Source: Mycolicibacterium arabiense
Lineage (GTDB): Bacteria > Actinomycetota > Actinomycetes > Mycobacteriales > Mycobacteriaceae
Reading direction: 5' to 3'
Assembly (NCBI RefSeq): GCF_010731815.2
Contig: NZ_AP022593.1
Location: 2,728,001 to 2,792,000, forward strand
DNA length: 64,000 nt
The position numbers were made by a program, and so were the translations under genes. The notes beneath the pieces were generated by a model. That model did not search any database. It was not told where the DNA came from and saw only the letters and a list, made by a program, of their open reading frames with translations. Of this stretch, positions 8,787 through 17,202 are shown piece by piece (position 1 is the stretch's first letter; the number at the start of each line of letters is the position of its first letter).

Positions 8787-8812
8787 GTTTCTCGCCTTTT
8801 GCCGTCGGGTAG
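8787..8812 (+). promoter_or_regulatory. SigF-type promoter of the hemerythrin gene
   Basis: GTTT (8787-8790), a 16-base spacer and GGGTAG (8807-8812) lie just after the DUF4383 gene. The start would be near 8818, giving a leader of about 65 bases to GTG 8883. One base of the -10 differs from the consensus. Confidence 0.6.
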
Positions 8813-8882
8813 ACGAAATGGGACCGGCGCACAGCCCACGCGCCGTCAGCCCAATTCGATTCACTTGCGGAGGCAACTCACC

Positions 8883-9422
8883 GTGTCAGAAGACGTCGTC
8901 AGCTACTTGAAGCAACAGCACGAGGCCATCAGGGCGCTGTTCATCGAGACACTCGATGCCAGTACCACCGAACAGCAGCAGGCATTCGACCGGCTGCGCA
9001 CGCTGTTGGCGGTGCACGAGACGGCCGAGGAGATGATGGTGCACCCGCGTGTGCGCCGGAAGGTCGACGGCGGCGCCGCGGTGGCCGATGCTCGGCTGGC
9101 CGAGGAGCACGATTCGAAGGAGGCGCTGGCGCGCCTGGAGAACATCCCCTGCGGCACTGCCGAGTTCAGCAAGGAGTTGATTCACCTGCAGGCCGCGGTC
9201 CTCGCGCATGCCGAGCCCGAGGAGGCCGAGGAGTTCACGCTGCTGGAAACCGAACTCGACGACGAGGAACGCCGCAAGTTGGCGTCCGCGGTGCAGGCCG
9301 CCGAGCGCATTGCGCCGACGCATCCGCACCCCGGAGTCGAGTCGGGGTTCGCGAACTTCGCCGTCGGGCCGTTCGCGTCGATGTTGGACCGCGCCCGCGA
9401 CGCCTTGCGGGGCGCTGCTTGA
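8883..9422 (+). CDS. hemerythrin HHE-domain protein
   Basis: This 179-residue protein starts at GTG 8883 after CGGAGG; an ATG at 8760 in the same frame would overlap the preceding gene and the promoter. The di-iron ligand pattern of HHE hemerythrins is visible: H13, H45 with E49, H54, H76 with E80, and H101/H109 with E113. Such proteins bind O2, NO or peroxide at a non-haem di-iron site; mycobacterial ones are linked to the H2O2 response and SigF. It ends at a hairpin shared with the convergent gene. Confidence 0.85.
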   Translation: MSEDVVSYLKQQHEAIRALFIETLDASTTEQQQAFDRLRTLLAVHETAEEMMVHPRVRRKVDGGAAVADARLAEEHDSKEALARLENIPCGTAEFSKELIHLQAAVLAHAEPEEAEEFTLLETELDDEERRKLASAVQAAERIAPTHPHPGVESGFANFAVGPFASMLDRARDALRGAA

Positions 9423-9438
9423 TCACTGCTGGTGCGAT

Positions 9439-9464
9439 CGGCCCCCGTGTTTGCGCGGGGGCCG
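9439..9464. terminator. bidirectional GC-rich hairpin terminator
   Basis: A perfect 9-bp stem (CGGCCCCCG at 9439-9447 with CGGGGGCCG at 9456-9464) encloses an 8-base loop. It lies between two convergent genes and so could end both transcripts. No U-tract follows, which is common for mycobacterial terminators. Confidence 0.65.
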
Positions 9465-9471
9465 GTTCGCG

Positions 9472-10179
9472 TCAGGAGTCCTTGGCCTCGGCGGCCTCTT
9501 CGGGTGTGGGCCGGTTCGGTGCGTCACGGCCCTCTCGGCTACGCCGGTAGGCGGCGCGGCGGAAGTCGGTCAACCACTGCGGCGTCAGCCGGACGTGCTC
9601 GGGTTCGTTGACGACCGGGTCGAACGAGATGTCTTCGCCGGAGACGACGCCGTCGAAGTGCAGGCGCGCCAAGGGCTGAAACTCGTTCAACTTAAGTGCC
9701 TGCTCGACCGTGACGTCGAGGCCCTCGCCGGATGCGCGGCGGGCGATGTCGGTGAGAGCCAGTCCGCCGCCGTCGATGGTCGATGTGATGCGTGCCCGCA
9801 GCCACCACAATTCGTCGTCGTGAGCCAGCGGCATGAGCGTCGAGAACTCCGAGCCCGTCCATCCGAGGATCGGGCGCAGCACGGCACGGCTCAGTGGCCC
9901 GTGCATGACCGATGCCAGGAGGACGTCCCACTTGCCCGAGCCTTCCGGCGTCTCCATGCGCCACGCGAGCCCGCCGATGTCGGGGAGGCGGCCTGGTGCG
10001 CCCAGGGCCTTCGACACCCGGCCCAGAATGGGCCCGGAGACGAGGGGCAGGCCCTCGCCTTCGGGGGCGGTGCGTTCCAGTCGACCGGACATCAGCACCC
10101 CGCGCGGATGGAAGAGCTTGCGGTGCCGCAGTTCGGAGCCCCACTGGAAGGGCAGTGCGATCACGTCTGCTGGTTTCAT
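9472..10179 (-). CDS. conserved hypothetical protein, 235 residues
   Basis: This is a soluble protein without signal peptide or membrane helix. An early HPRGVLMSGRLER stretch (about 24-36) loosely recalls the start of catalase-fold proteins, but no haem ligand is evident. Other visible patches are GGLAWRME near 69-76, DELWWLRARI near 122-131 and LHFDGVVSGEDISFDP near 173-188; the C-terminus is charged. I do not recognise a function. The start is ATG 10179 with only a weak GGGAA upstream. It is divergent from the small gene at 10289. Confidence 0.7.
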   Translation of the reverse strand: MKPADVIALPFQWGSELRHRKLFHPRGVLMSGRLERTAPEGEGLPLVSGPILGRVSKALGAPGRLPDIGGLAWRMETPEGSGKWDVLLASVMHGPLSRAVLRPILGWTGSEFSTLMPLAHDDELWWLRARITSTIDGGGLALTDIARRASGEGLDVTVEQALKLNEFQPLARLHFDGVVSGEDISFDPVVNEPEHVRLTPQWLTDFRRAAYRRSREGRDAPNRPTPEEAAEAKDS

Positions 10180-10288
10180 TCATTTCCCATAGCCGATTGC
10201 GGCGTGCTCAAACGGATTGAACTGGGCGTTCAGGGGCTATACGCGCAGCATGAACGCCCTGTTGGGGCGCGCGAGAAGGGAGGCTGCC

Positions 10289-10492
10289 ATGCCTGCCGGC
10301 AATGCGGCGTCGAAGGTCGTCGAGTACGCGATCCAGACTCCGCACAGCAAGACCGTCCTCATGACCACCGAGGACCGCGCCGAAGCCGAGCGCACGCTCG
10401 ACATGCTCGGCGAGGGCCAGCTGTTGATGCGGACCGTCACGTACGGCCCGTGGAAGCCCGCGATCGACGATGCGCACGACCTGAGCGCCTAG
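10289..10492 (+). CDS. small conserved hypothetical protein, 67 residues
   Basis: ATG 10289 follows AAGGGAGG at close spacing, so it is preferred over in-frame starts at 10217 and 10250, which lack ribosome-binding sites. The product is small and soluble (VVEYAIQTPHSKTVLMTTEDR and then an acidic end); no family is recognised. Its stop overlaps the stop of the convergent HNH gene by two bases. Confidence 0.6.
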   Translation: MPAGNAASKVVEYAIQTPHSKTVLMTTEDRAEAERTLDMLGEGQLLMRTVTYGPWKPAIDDAHDLSA

Positions 10493-12171
10493 TACCCGGG
10501 CGCTCCGGCCTGCGCCTCGGCTTCGTTGAGGCGGCGATCAGCGGTGACGCGTTGGGCGCGGTCCTGGGCGCGGGTGCGTTGGCGGCGGGGCATGAGGAGG
10601 CCAGGGTTGTGTTGCGCCCGTGCCCGTTCGGCTTGTTCGGCGGTGACGGTGACTGGTGCGGTGGGCGTGTAGAGGCTGGGGAAGAGCAGCTTACTGCCCG
10701 GCTCGGTGACGTAGGTTCGGCCGTGCGGTGAGGTCCAGATGATGGTCCCGTCTGGGAGTTGTCGATCGCCCCAGCCGTTGGGCCCGCCCCAGAAGGTTTT
10801 GAGCAAGTGGTGTCGACGGCATAGGCATTTGAGGTTCGACGCGCAGGTGGGTCCGATCGGCCAGGCGATGGTGTGGTCGATGTCTGCCTCGGTGGCCGGT
10901 TGCGAGCAGCCCGGGAAGCGGCAGGTGAGGTCTCGGCAGCGGACGAACTCGGCCAGCCGGCGCGATGGGGTGTAGCGGGGTTCGGGTGGTGCGTCGCCGG
11001 GGTGGCAGACCTTGCGCACTTTCGCGGTGAGCGCGAAGCGGCGTGCCAGGGCGCCGGGGAGGAACGGGCCGCCGATTATGGCGCCGGGGCGGGTGGCGGG
11101 GGATTCGTGATTGGCATGAGCGGCTGGTCCACCCGAGCCGCACGTGTCATCCGCTGCAACGTGGTTCGCATCCGGTTCGGCTATCGGACTCTCGTCGTCC
11201 GGCGCCGCGTCTGCAAGTTCACCTTCGGCATCCGCGTGGGAGTCATCGCTGCCGTCCGCACCGGTGTTGCCGCCCAGCTCATCCCACGTCGTGATCTCGG
11301 ACAGGGGCTTGTCGAACAGCCGCTCGGGGTCGCCGTCGAGCGCTGCATCCTGAGCAGCGGCCGCGTCACTGGTGTCGTCGAGGGTGTCCTCGTTGACCAC
11401 CACGTACACAACGGCGTTGCCGGTGGGAGGCGTCTTGGGTCCTGGGCAGTCGTCGCTACCGCACAGGCAGGGTAGGTAATCGAGTGCATGGGTGATGGAG
11501 TGGACGGCATCGGCACGGCGCTGCTCGACCGTCCGCGGGTCGCCCGGGCACACGGTGTGGGCCAGAACATTCAAGCGCTTCTCAAGTGCCTTGCCGTGGG
11601 TGGCTAACAGCGTGCCGAACATGGTGGCCATGCCGGAGCCGTCGTAGTCGAACTGGATGTTGCGGCCCTTGGCCGTGAGCTTGGTGCGGTACACGCCGTG
11701 GGGGTCGTGCTCGGCGACGATCGCATCGATGGCGTTGTTGAGCTTGTCCTCTGACATCGGCGCCCAGTCCGTGAGCACCTCGGCGAATGCGCGGTCTACC
11801 GCGCGTTGGGCGTCGCGGTCTCGGACCAAAGCGGTGCGGGCGGTGATCGCCGACACGACGCGGTAGGACACCAGACCGTCGGCGAACAACGCCGCCACCT
11901 CCGGCAGCCGGTCCCGCAGCGCGGTGGCGATCAACAGCTGATGCGACGCTGCGCCTTGGGTGATGTTCTGCTCGGCCCCGATCTCCGCGGCGACCGCTCC
12001 CCAGTTGTCCAAATACCACTGCTCCCGATCAGCAGAGCCGTCCGCGGCGTAGGCCCGATCCAATAGCACGACCATCGCGGCGAGCCGCCTCGCTGTCGCC
12101 GCGGCCTCCACTCGCGCCCATTCCCCGACGGTGCCGGAGGCGTCGAAGGCGGTGGCGAATCGATCGAACAT
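10489..12171 (-). CDS. DUF222 / HNH endonuclease (REP13E12 family)
   Basis: This 560-residue protein has an N-terminal DUF222 helical domain (about 10-290), an acidic low-complexity linker rich in Asp/Ala (about 290-370) and a C-terminal HNH nuclease domain: C-RFPGC, DIDH, N-KCLCRRHH-K near 440-480. This is the mycobacterial 13E12 repeat family, present in many copies in mycobacterial genomes; the role is unknown and DNA cleavage is presumed from the HNH motif. ATG 12171 (MFDRFATAF) lies inside an SOS box, the usual arrangement in this family; a TTG at 12201 is less likely. Confidence 0.88.
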   Translation of the reverse strand: MFDRFATAFDASGTVGEWARVEAAATARRLAAMVVLLDRAYAADGSADREQWYLDNWGAVAAEIGAEQNITQGAASHQLLIATALRDRLPEVAALFADGLVSYRVVSAITARTALVRDRDAQRAVDRAFAEVLTDWAPMSEDKLNNAIDAIVAEHDPHGVYRTKLTAKGRNIQFDYDGSGMATMFGTLLATHGKALEKRLNVLAHTVCPGDPRTVEQRRADAVHSITHALDYLPCLCGSDDCPGPKTPPTGNAVVYVVVNEDTLDDTSDAAAAQDAALDGDPERLFDKPLSEITTWDELGGNTGADGSDDSHADAEGELADAAPDDESPIAEPDANHVAADDTCGSGGPAAHANHESPATRPGAIIGGPFLPGALARRFALTAKVRKVCHPGDAPPEPRYTPSRRLAEFVRCRDLTCRFPGCSQPATEADIDHTIAWPIGPTCASNLKCLCRRHHLLKTFWGGPNGWGDRQLPDGTIIWTSPHGRTYVTEPGSKLLFPSLYTPTAPVTVTAEQAERARAQHNPGLLMPRRQRTRAQDRAQRVTADRRLNEAEAQAGAPGY

Positions 12172-12179
12172 ACTTTCGA
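12164..12179 (-). promoter_or_regulatory. LexA/SOS box overlapping the HNH gene start
   Basis: On the minus strand TCGAAA-GTAT-GTTCGA matches the mycobacterial SOS box TCGAAC-N4-GTTCGA at 11 of 12 positions. The start codon ATG (12171-12169) lies inside the box, so LexA binding would block initiation directly. In M. tuberculosis several 13E12-family genes are known LexA targets. Confidence 0.75.
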
Positions 12180-12311
12180 ATCTACTACCCGGGTACGACA
12201 AGTCTCCGCATCAAAAACTGGCGCTGACCAGGCTGTGAATGGAAACAGCACTGGGGATAAACCGTCTAGGCGGCGGTGTTTTCGTCGCACCCAGGGTGTA
12301 AAGGCCACCCC

Positions 12312-13610
12312 TCAGTACCCGCCCGGCCTGCCGTTCGCGACGTACTTCAGACCAGCCCGGTGGACGGCATCGGCGTCGGCGACATTGCGCGTATCCACCA
12401 CGACCGCGTCCGGCGCCTGCTCGGCCACTGCCGCCCAGTCGAGGCTGCCGAACTCCGGCCACTCGGTCAGCACCACGATCGCGTCCGTCGCCTTCATTGC
12501 TCGGTGTGGATCGTCGACCGCGGTCACCCCAGCCGACTGCAGGGCCGCCGGGTCGATCGCCGCCAACCGCGGGTCGAACGCATAGACGTTCGCCCCCAAC
12601 CCGGTCAGGTGTTCGCACACCGCCAACGCTGGTGAGTCGCGGGTATCGCTCGTATGCGCCTTGAACGCCACGCCCAGCGCCGTCACCCGCGCGCCGTCCA
12701 GCGGCCGGGACATGTTGCGTTCCAATGCCTCCGCGATGCGCGCGGCCTGCCCCTCGTTCGTGACACGGCACGCCTCCACCTCGGCCAGCTTCCCACCGTG
12801 CCTCCGCGCCACGTGCACCAGCGCCGCGGTGTCCTTCGGCAGACACGACCCACCCCACCCCGGTCCCGGCCGCAGGAACGCCGCTCCAATCCGTGGGTCG
12901 GCGCCCATGCTGCGCGTCACGTCGTCGACATCGGCACCCACCCGCGCGCACAGATCCGCAACGGAATTCGCGTACGACAGCTTCACCGCCAGGAATGCGT
13001 TGCTCGCGTACTTGGCCAGCTCCGCGCTCTCCGGGGTCATCGCCAGCGTCGGCGCATCCGATCCGAGCACCTTCCGCAGCAGCTCGACGTGATCGTCGTC
13101 CGTTGCCCCGACCACCACCCGGTCGGGATGACGGAAGTCGTGCACGGCGCGCCCCTCGCGCAGGAACTCCGGCGTCGACACGGCACCAATGCCGCGGTCC
13201 CGCAACCGTTGTCCCACCGACGTCGTGGTTCCCACCGGAACCGTCGACTTGAGCGCCACGACCGCGCCAGGGCGCAACACCTCACCGAGTTCGGCTACCA
13301 CGGCATCGACCGCCCGCAGATCGGCCGACCCGTCGGCGTCGCTGGGCGTCGGCACGCACACGAACACCACGTCGCGATCCGACACCTCGGCGTAGTCGGC
13401 GGTGAAGCGCAACGTGCCCGCCGCGAGACCCGCACGCAACGCATCCTCGAGATCCGGCTCCCCGATGGCCGAGAAGCCCTGCGTCAGTCGATCGAGCTTG
13501 CGCAGATCGACGTCCACGCACACCGTGTCGAATCCCCGCTCGGCCAGGCACACGGCGGTGGTCAGGCCCACGTACCCGGCGCCCACCACTCCTATTCCGA
13601 CGTCGGTCAC
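12312..13610 (-). CDS. ugd: UDP-glucose 6-dehydrogenase (UDP-Glc/GDP-Man DH family)
   Basis: This 432-residue enzyme has an N-terminal NAD-binding motif GAGYVG (10-15), the central helix ELAKYASNAF (197-206) and the catalytic cysteine C256 in GWGGSCLPKD. It oxidises UDP-glucose to UDP-glucuronate in two NAD-dependent steps; the family also contains GDP-mannose dehydrogenases, which I cannot fully exclude. GTG 13610 follows AAGGAG and overlaps the preceding stop (GTGA). It is the last gene of the glycan operon; with the UXS-like SDR at 21407 it could supply UDP-xylose. Confidence 0.88.
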   Translation of the reverse strand: MTDVGIGVVGAGYVGLTTAVCLAERGFDTVCVDVDLRKLDRLTQGFSAIGEPDLEDALRAGLAAGTLRFTADYAEVSDRDVVFVCVPTPSDADGSADLRAVDAVVAELGEVLRPGAVVALKSTVPVGTTTSVGQRLRDRGIGAVSTPEFLREGRAVHDFRHPDRVVVGATDDDHVELLRKVLGSDAPTLAMTPESAELAKYASNAFLAVKLSYANSVADLCARVGADVDDVTRSMGADPRIGAAFLRPGPGWGGSCLPKDTAALVHVARRHGGKLAEVEACRVTNEGQAARIAEALERNMSRPLDGARVTALGVAFKAHTSDTRDSPALAVCEHLTGLGANVYAFDPRLAAIDPAALQSAGVTAVDDPHRAMKATDAIVVLTEWPEFGSLDWAAVAEQAPDAVVVDTRNVADADAVHRAGLKYVANGRPGGY

Positions 13611-14539
13611 GAGGACTCCTTCAGAGCGGTGCGGACGGTGTCGAGGACCTCCGCCGTGGACAGGGACAACAACCCGGGATCGGGATGATCGGCATGCGGG
13701 TCGCCGACGTCGCCGGCCCACAGCACCCGATGACGCTCGAGTCGCCGCGGCCCCCACCGGCTCGGCGGGGTCGGGCCGAACAGCAGCACCGACTCCGTGC
13801 CGGTGGCGGTGGCCACGTGCGCTACCCCGGTGTCGCCACACACCAGCAGCCGCGCGTCGGCCACCAGCGTCACCAGATCCAGGAGATCCAGTTCCCCTGC
13901 CAAGACGGATGATCCGGGCAGACCGGCAGAGCCGGCCACCTGCTGGGCCAGCTCGCGTTCGGCCCGAGATCCGGTGACGACGACGTCGTACCCCTCGCCT
14001 GCCAGCTCGGCGGCAACCGCCGCGAAGCGGTCCGGCGGCCACCGGCGCGACGGCGCCGCCGCACCCGGGTGAATGACGACGGCATCGCGAAGCACCGACT
14101 TCCGCTGCGGCCGCGCGATGTCGAGATCATCAGCAGAGCAAGGCATTCCGGCCCACCGGAGCAGCTCGCACCACCGGTCGACCTCGTGCACGTCCTCCGA
14201 CCAGTCCGGCCCCGGTACCTCGGGGTGGTCCGGATGGCGGTGCGTGAGCATCGCCAGTGGTGCCACACCGAGCAGGTGCTCGATGCTCTGCGGCCCGGCG
14301 CCGTGCAGGTTGACCCCCAGCATCGGCGGCTCATCCAGCGGCCGAACGTCGCCGAGCCCCGCCGTGGGCACCACCTCGTCGACCGCGTCGGTCAGCAGCG
14401 CCAGATCGCGGTAGGCCGCAGGCGCCGCGAGCACGATCGCTGCGTCGGGAAAGTGCCTACGCAGGCCCCGTAGCGCGGGTACCGCCGTCAGCAGGTCGCC
14501 AAGCCCGAGCGCCCTCAGCACGTAGACCGTTAGGGCCAC
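13607..14539 (-). CDS. GT9 (heptosyltransferase-like) glycosyltransferase
   Basis: This 310-residue GT-B enzyme of family 9 has an N-terminal RALGLGDLLTAVPALRGL (the GDxLxxxP motif of WaaC/WaaF), HPGAAAPSRRWPPDRF near 190-205 and the nucleotide-binding CGDTGVAHVA near 248-257. GT9 enzymes use ADP-heptose in lipopolysaccharide cores. The same operon encodes ADP-heptose biosynthesis, so heptose transfer is a reasonable inference. GTG 14539 overlaps the upstream stop by 10 bases and its own stop overlaps ugd, indicating translational coupling. Confidence 0.85.
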   Translation of the reverse strand: MALTVYVLRALGLGDLLTAVPALRGLRRHFPDAAIVLAAPAAYRDLALLTDAVDEVVPTAGLGDVRPLDEPPMLGVNLHGAGPQSIEHLLGVAPLAMLTHRHPDHPEVPGPDWSEDVHEVDRWCELLRWAGMPCSADDLDIARPQRKSVLRDAVVIHPGAAAPSRRWPPDRFAAVAAELAGEGYDVVVTGSRAERELAQQVAGSAGLPGSSVLAGELDLLDLVTLVADARLLVCGDTGVAHVATATGTESVLLFGPTPPSRWGPRRLERHRVLWAGDVGDPHADHPDPGLLSLSTAEVLDTVRTALKESS

Positions 14540-15237
14540 GACGATTCCGTCGATGCGCAGACCACCAGCTCGCGCACCTCGCACCCCGCCGGCTGCGACA
14601 ACGCGAACACGACCGTCTCGGCCACGTCCCCCGGCTGGTTCAGCTTGGCGTCCGCAGGCGGCTTGTACTGCTCGGTGCGGCCGTCGAAGAACGGCGTGTG
14701 CATGCCGCCGGGAATCAGCAGCGTCACGCCCACCTCGCCCGCGAGTTCGGCGGCCAGCGCGCGCGTGAACCCGACGACGCCGAACTTGGAGGCGCAGTAT
14801 GCCGTTGCATCGCCGACGGCCTTGATGCCCAACGTCGACGCCACCGTGACGACGCGCCCGTGGCTGGCCTTCAGCATCGGCAGCGCCGCCCGGATCACGG
14901 CCGCGGTACCGAACAGATTGACCGCGACGACCTTCTCCCACTCCTTGGCGGGTACGTCGGCGAGGCTGCCGCACGAGTCGATGCCCGCAGCCGTGAACAC
15001 ACCCGTCAGTTCGCCACCAGCGCGCTCGACGAGCAGCGTCACCGCGGCGTCGACCGCATCGGTGTCGGCCAGATCGGCGGTCACGTAGTCGACGTCGGCA
15101 CTCGGCGGTTTCAAGTCGATGACCAGCGGCGTACCTCCATGGCGCAGCACGGCTTCCACCGTTGCCGCACCCAGACCGGACGAACCGCCGGTGACGAGGA
15201 CGTTGCCGAGTGCTCCGTGGGTGTTGGTGTCTGCCAT
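14530..15237 (-). CDS. classical short-chain dehydrogenase/reductase
   Basis: This 235-residue SDR has the cofactor motif TGGSSGLG (16-23), catalytic S134, Y147 and K151 in YCASK, and D41 after the second strand, which favours NAD(H). Its classical architecture differs from the sugar-nucleotide epimerases of the cluster, so it is unlikely to be the missing heptose epimerase HldD. A role in modifying a lipid or sugar carbonyl is possible; the substrate is unknown. ATG 15237 lies one base after the hldE stop. Confidence 0.85.
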   Translation of the reverse strand: MADTNTHGALGNVLVTGGSSGLGAATVEAVLRHGGTPLVIDLKPPSADVDYVTADLADTDAVDAAVTLLVERAGGELTGVFTAAGIDSCGSLADVPAKEWEKVVAVNLFGTAAVIRAALPMLKASHGRVVTVASTLGIKAVGDATAYCASKFGVVGFTRALAAELAGEVGVTLLIPGGMHTPFFDGRTEQYKPPADAKLNQPGDVAETVVFALSQPAGCEVRELVVCASTESSWP

Positions 15238-15238
15238 G

Positions 15239-16636
15239 TCATGCGTCCTTTCGGGTGAGGTCCGACCGTGCGGCGGCGATCAGACGTGAGGATGAGTAGC
15301 CGGCGACCGTCGGCACGATGACCACGTCGCCACCGTGGCGCCGGACCACCTCGGTCTCGGGCAGGTCGTCGACGGCGTAGTCGCCGCCCTTGACCCAGAC
15401 GTCGGGCCGGACCAGTTCGAGCATCGCCTCGGGCGTCGACTCGTCGAAGGTGACGACGGCGTCGACACAGCCGAGTGCGGACAGCACGCGGGCCCGGTCG
15501 GGTGCCGACACGATGGGACGGTCGTCACCCTTGATGCGCCGCACCGAGTCGTCGGAGTTGATCAGGACGATCAGCGCGTCGCCCAGTTCGCGGGCCTGCC
15601 GCAGCAGCCGCACGTGACCGGTGTGCAGCAGATCGAAGCACCCGCCGGTGGCGACCACCGTTCGGCCCTGTGCCCGCAGCCGGTCCACGATGTCCGTGAC
15701 GTCGGCACCCGACCATTCATCGGAAACAGTTGCAGCAGGCTCGAATCGGGCGACCGCGGCCGGTGCCGACACCGCGCTGGCGCCGCCGGCCGCGACGAAC
15801 CTGGCGGCCGCCTCGACCGCCGCTCGCACTGCCTCCGCCGGTGTGGCACCGTCACCGAGCGCGACCGAGGCCGCGACGGCGAACCTGTCCCCCGCTCCGC
15901 AGACGTCCGCGCTGGCCGCGGCAACGAGCTTGGGTACCCCAACGTGGCTGCGCTCGCCGCCGCGAACGAACAGTCGCGCGCCACGAGCGCCGACCGTCAC
16001 GCACAGCGCAGCCGTGCCCCACCGTTCGCGCAGCGCGTCGAATGGCTCGTCGCCCGAGAAGTGGCGTGCCTCGGCCTCGTTGGGCGTGACGAGCGCACAG
16101 CCGGGGATCGGCTTCTGACCGCGGGGATGCGGGTCCCATACGACGGGCACCGTCGCCGTGGCCGCGGTCAGCGCATCGCGCAGCGCGGGCAGGGCCGTCA
16201 ATCCGGCGCCGTAGTCGGCGACGCAGATGGCCCGCGCGCCGGCAATGGCCTCGGTCACCTCCCGGGCCAGGGGCCCCGGGGTCACCGAGGCGTCACCGTG
16301 ATCGATGCGCAGCACCGACTGACCGCGTGCCCGCACCCTGGTCTTGGTGACCGTCGACCCCGACATCGGGAGTCCGACGACGCGAACCCCGCCGTCGTGC
16401 AACAACTCTCGCAACCGGCGGCCGTCCGGATCCGACGCGATGCCGGCGATCAGGACCACGTCCTCCTCGTGTCGGGCGGCCAGCAGCGCGGCCAGCCCCG
16501 CGCCGCCGGGCCGGTGCCACACGCGTTCGGTGTCGACGACGGGAACGGGTGCCTCGGGACTGAGTCTGGTGGCGGAGCCTTCGAGGTCGACGTCGAGCAT
16601 CGCGTCGCCGACGATGACCAGCGGCCCGGCGCTCAT
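15239..16636 (-). CDS. hldE: HldE-type heptose-7-P kinase / heptose-1-P nucleotidyltransferase
   Basis: This 465-residue bifunctional protein combines an N-terminal PfkB/ribokinase-fold kinase (1-295) with PGGAG (43-47) and the catalytic GAGD at 247-250, and a C-terminal nucleotidyltransferase (about 325-465) with GCFDLLHTGH, whose HTGH at 338-341 binds ATP. Length and order match E. coli HldE (RfaE). It makes D-glycero-beta-D-manno-heptose 1,7-bisphosphate and, after dephosphorylation, ADP-heptose. The substrate loop PGGAG deviates from the usual PGGAAN. ATG 16636 overlaps the gmhA stop (ATGA). Confidence 0.9.
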   Translation of the reverse strand: MSAGPLVIVGDAMLDVDLEGSATRLSPEAPVPVVDTERVWHRPGGAGLAALLAARHEEDVVLIAGIASDPDGRRLRELLHDGGVRVVGLPMSGSTVTKTRVRARGQSVLRIDHGDASVTPGPLAREVTEAIAGARAICVADYGAGLTALPALRDALTAATATVPVVWDPHPRGQKPIPGCALVTPNEAEARHFSGDEPFDALRERWGTAALCVTVGARGARLFVRGGERSHVGVPKLVAAASADVCGAGDRFAVAASVALGDGATPAEAVRAAVEAAARFVAAGGASAVSAPAAVARFEPAATVSDEWSGADVTDIVDRLRAQGRTVVATGGCFDLLHTGHVRLLRQARELGDALIVLINSDDSVRRIKGDDRPIVSAPDRARVLSALGCVDAVVTFDESTPEAMLELVRPDVWVKGGDYAVDDLPETEVVRRHGGDVVIVPTVAGYSSSRLIAAARSDLTRKDA

Positions 16637-17202
16637 CCGAGTCCCCGTCCGAGGACGGCCGCGTCGACGGCCGTGCACAGCGCGTGCACGAGCAGCAGGT
16701 GCACCTCCTGCACCGTCGCGCCCCTGTCGGCCTCCACGCAGATCGCCTCGTGGGAGATGCCCGCCAGCGGGTTGGGCGCCCTGCCCGTCAGCGCCCACGT
16801 CGCCATGCCGACGTCGTGGGCGGCCTTCACCGCGGCGAGCACGTTGGGGCTCGCGCCGCTGGTCGACAACGTCACCAGCACGTCGCCCGGTCTGCCGTGG
16901 GCCCGCACGCCCCTGGCGAAGATCTCCTCCACGCCGTAGTCGTTGGCGATGGCGGTCAGCGCAGAGGTGTCCGCGTGCAGCGAAATCGCCGCGAGCGGGA
17001 TGCGTTCGTCGCAGAACCGGCCCACCAGTTCCGCGGTGAGATGCTGTGCCTCTGCGGCACTCCCGCCGTTGCCGCACGCCAGCAGCCGACCGCCCGACAG
17101 CAGCACGTCGGCGAGCCGTTGTCCCCACGACGTGACGCGGTCGATGTCGACCTTCGTGCGGTCGACGGCCTCGATGAGCGCGTCGAAGTTGGTCGCGATC
17201 AT
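16633..17202 (-). CDS. gmhA: sedoheptulose-7-phosphate isomerase
   Basis: This 189-residue SIS-domain protein has CGNGGSAAEAQH (43-54) and STSGASPN (113-120). The zinc ligands of GmhA are conserved with the exact E. coli spacing: H54, E58, Q165 and H173 (E. coli H61, E65, Q172, H180). It converts sedoheptulose 7-phosphate to D-glycero-D-manno-heptose 7-phosphate, the entry step of heptose biosynthesis. ATG 17202 follows GGGGAGGAG and overlaps the upstream GT9 stop (ATGA). Confidence 0.92.
   Translation of the reverse strand: MIATNFDALIEAVDRTKVDIDRVTSWGQRLADVLLSGGRLLACGNGGSAAEAQHLTAELVGRFCDERIPLAAISLHADTSALTAIANDYGVEEIFARGVRAHGRPGDVLVTLSTSGASPNVLAAVKAAHDVGMATWALTGRAPNPLAGISHEAICVEADRGATVQEVHLLLVHALCTAVDAAVLGRGLG

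Noticed and set aside
9208..10731. A 507-codon plus-strand frame running from inside the hemerythrin gene
   Set aside because: It crosses a hairpin terminator and two supported genes and has no recognisable domain or ribosome-binding site.
14530..15237. The classical SDR as the missing heptose 6-epimerase HldD
   Set aside because: HldD is an extended SDR of about 310 residues with a substrate domain; this protein is a 235-residue classical SDR.
15335..16939. A 534-codon plus-strand frame opposite hldE and gmhA
   Set aside because: The minus-strand genes have all catalytic motifs; the opposite frame is low-complexity and typical of high-GC shadows.
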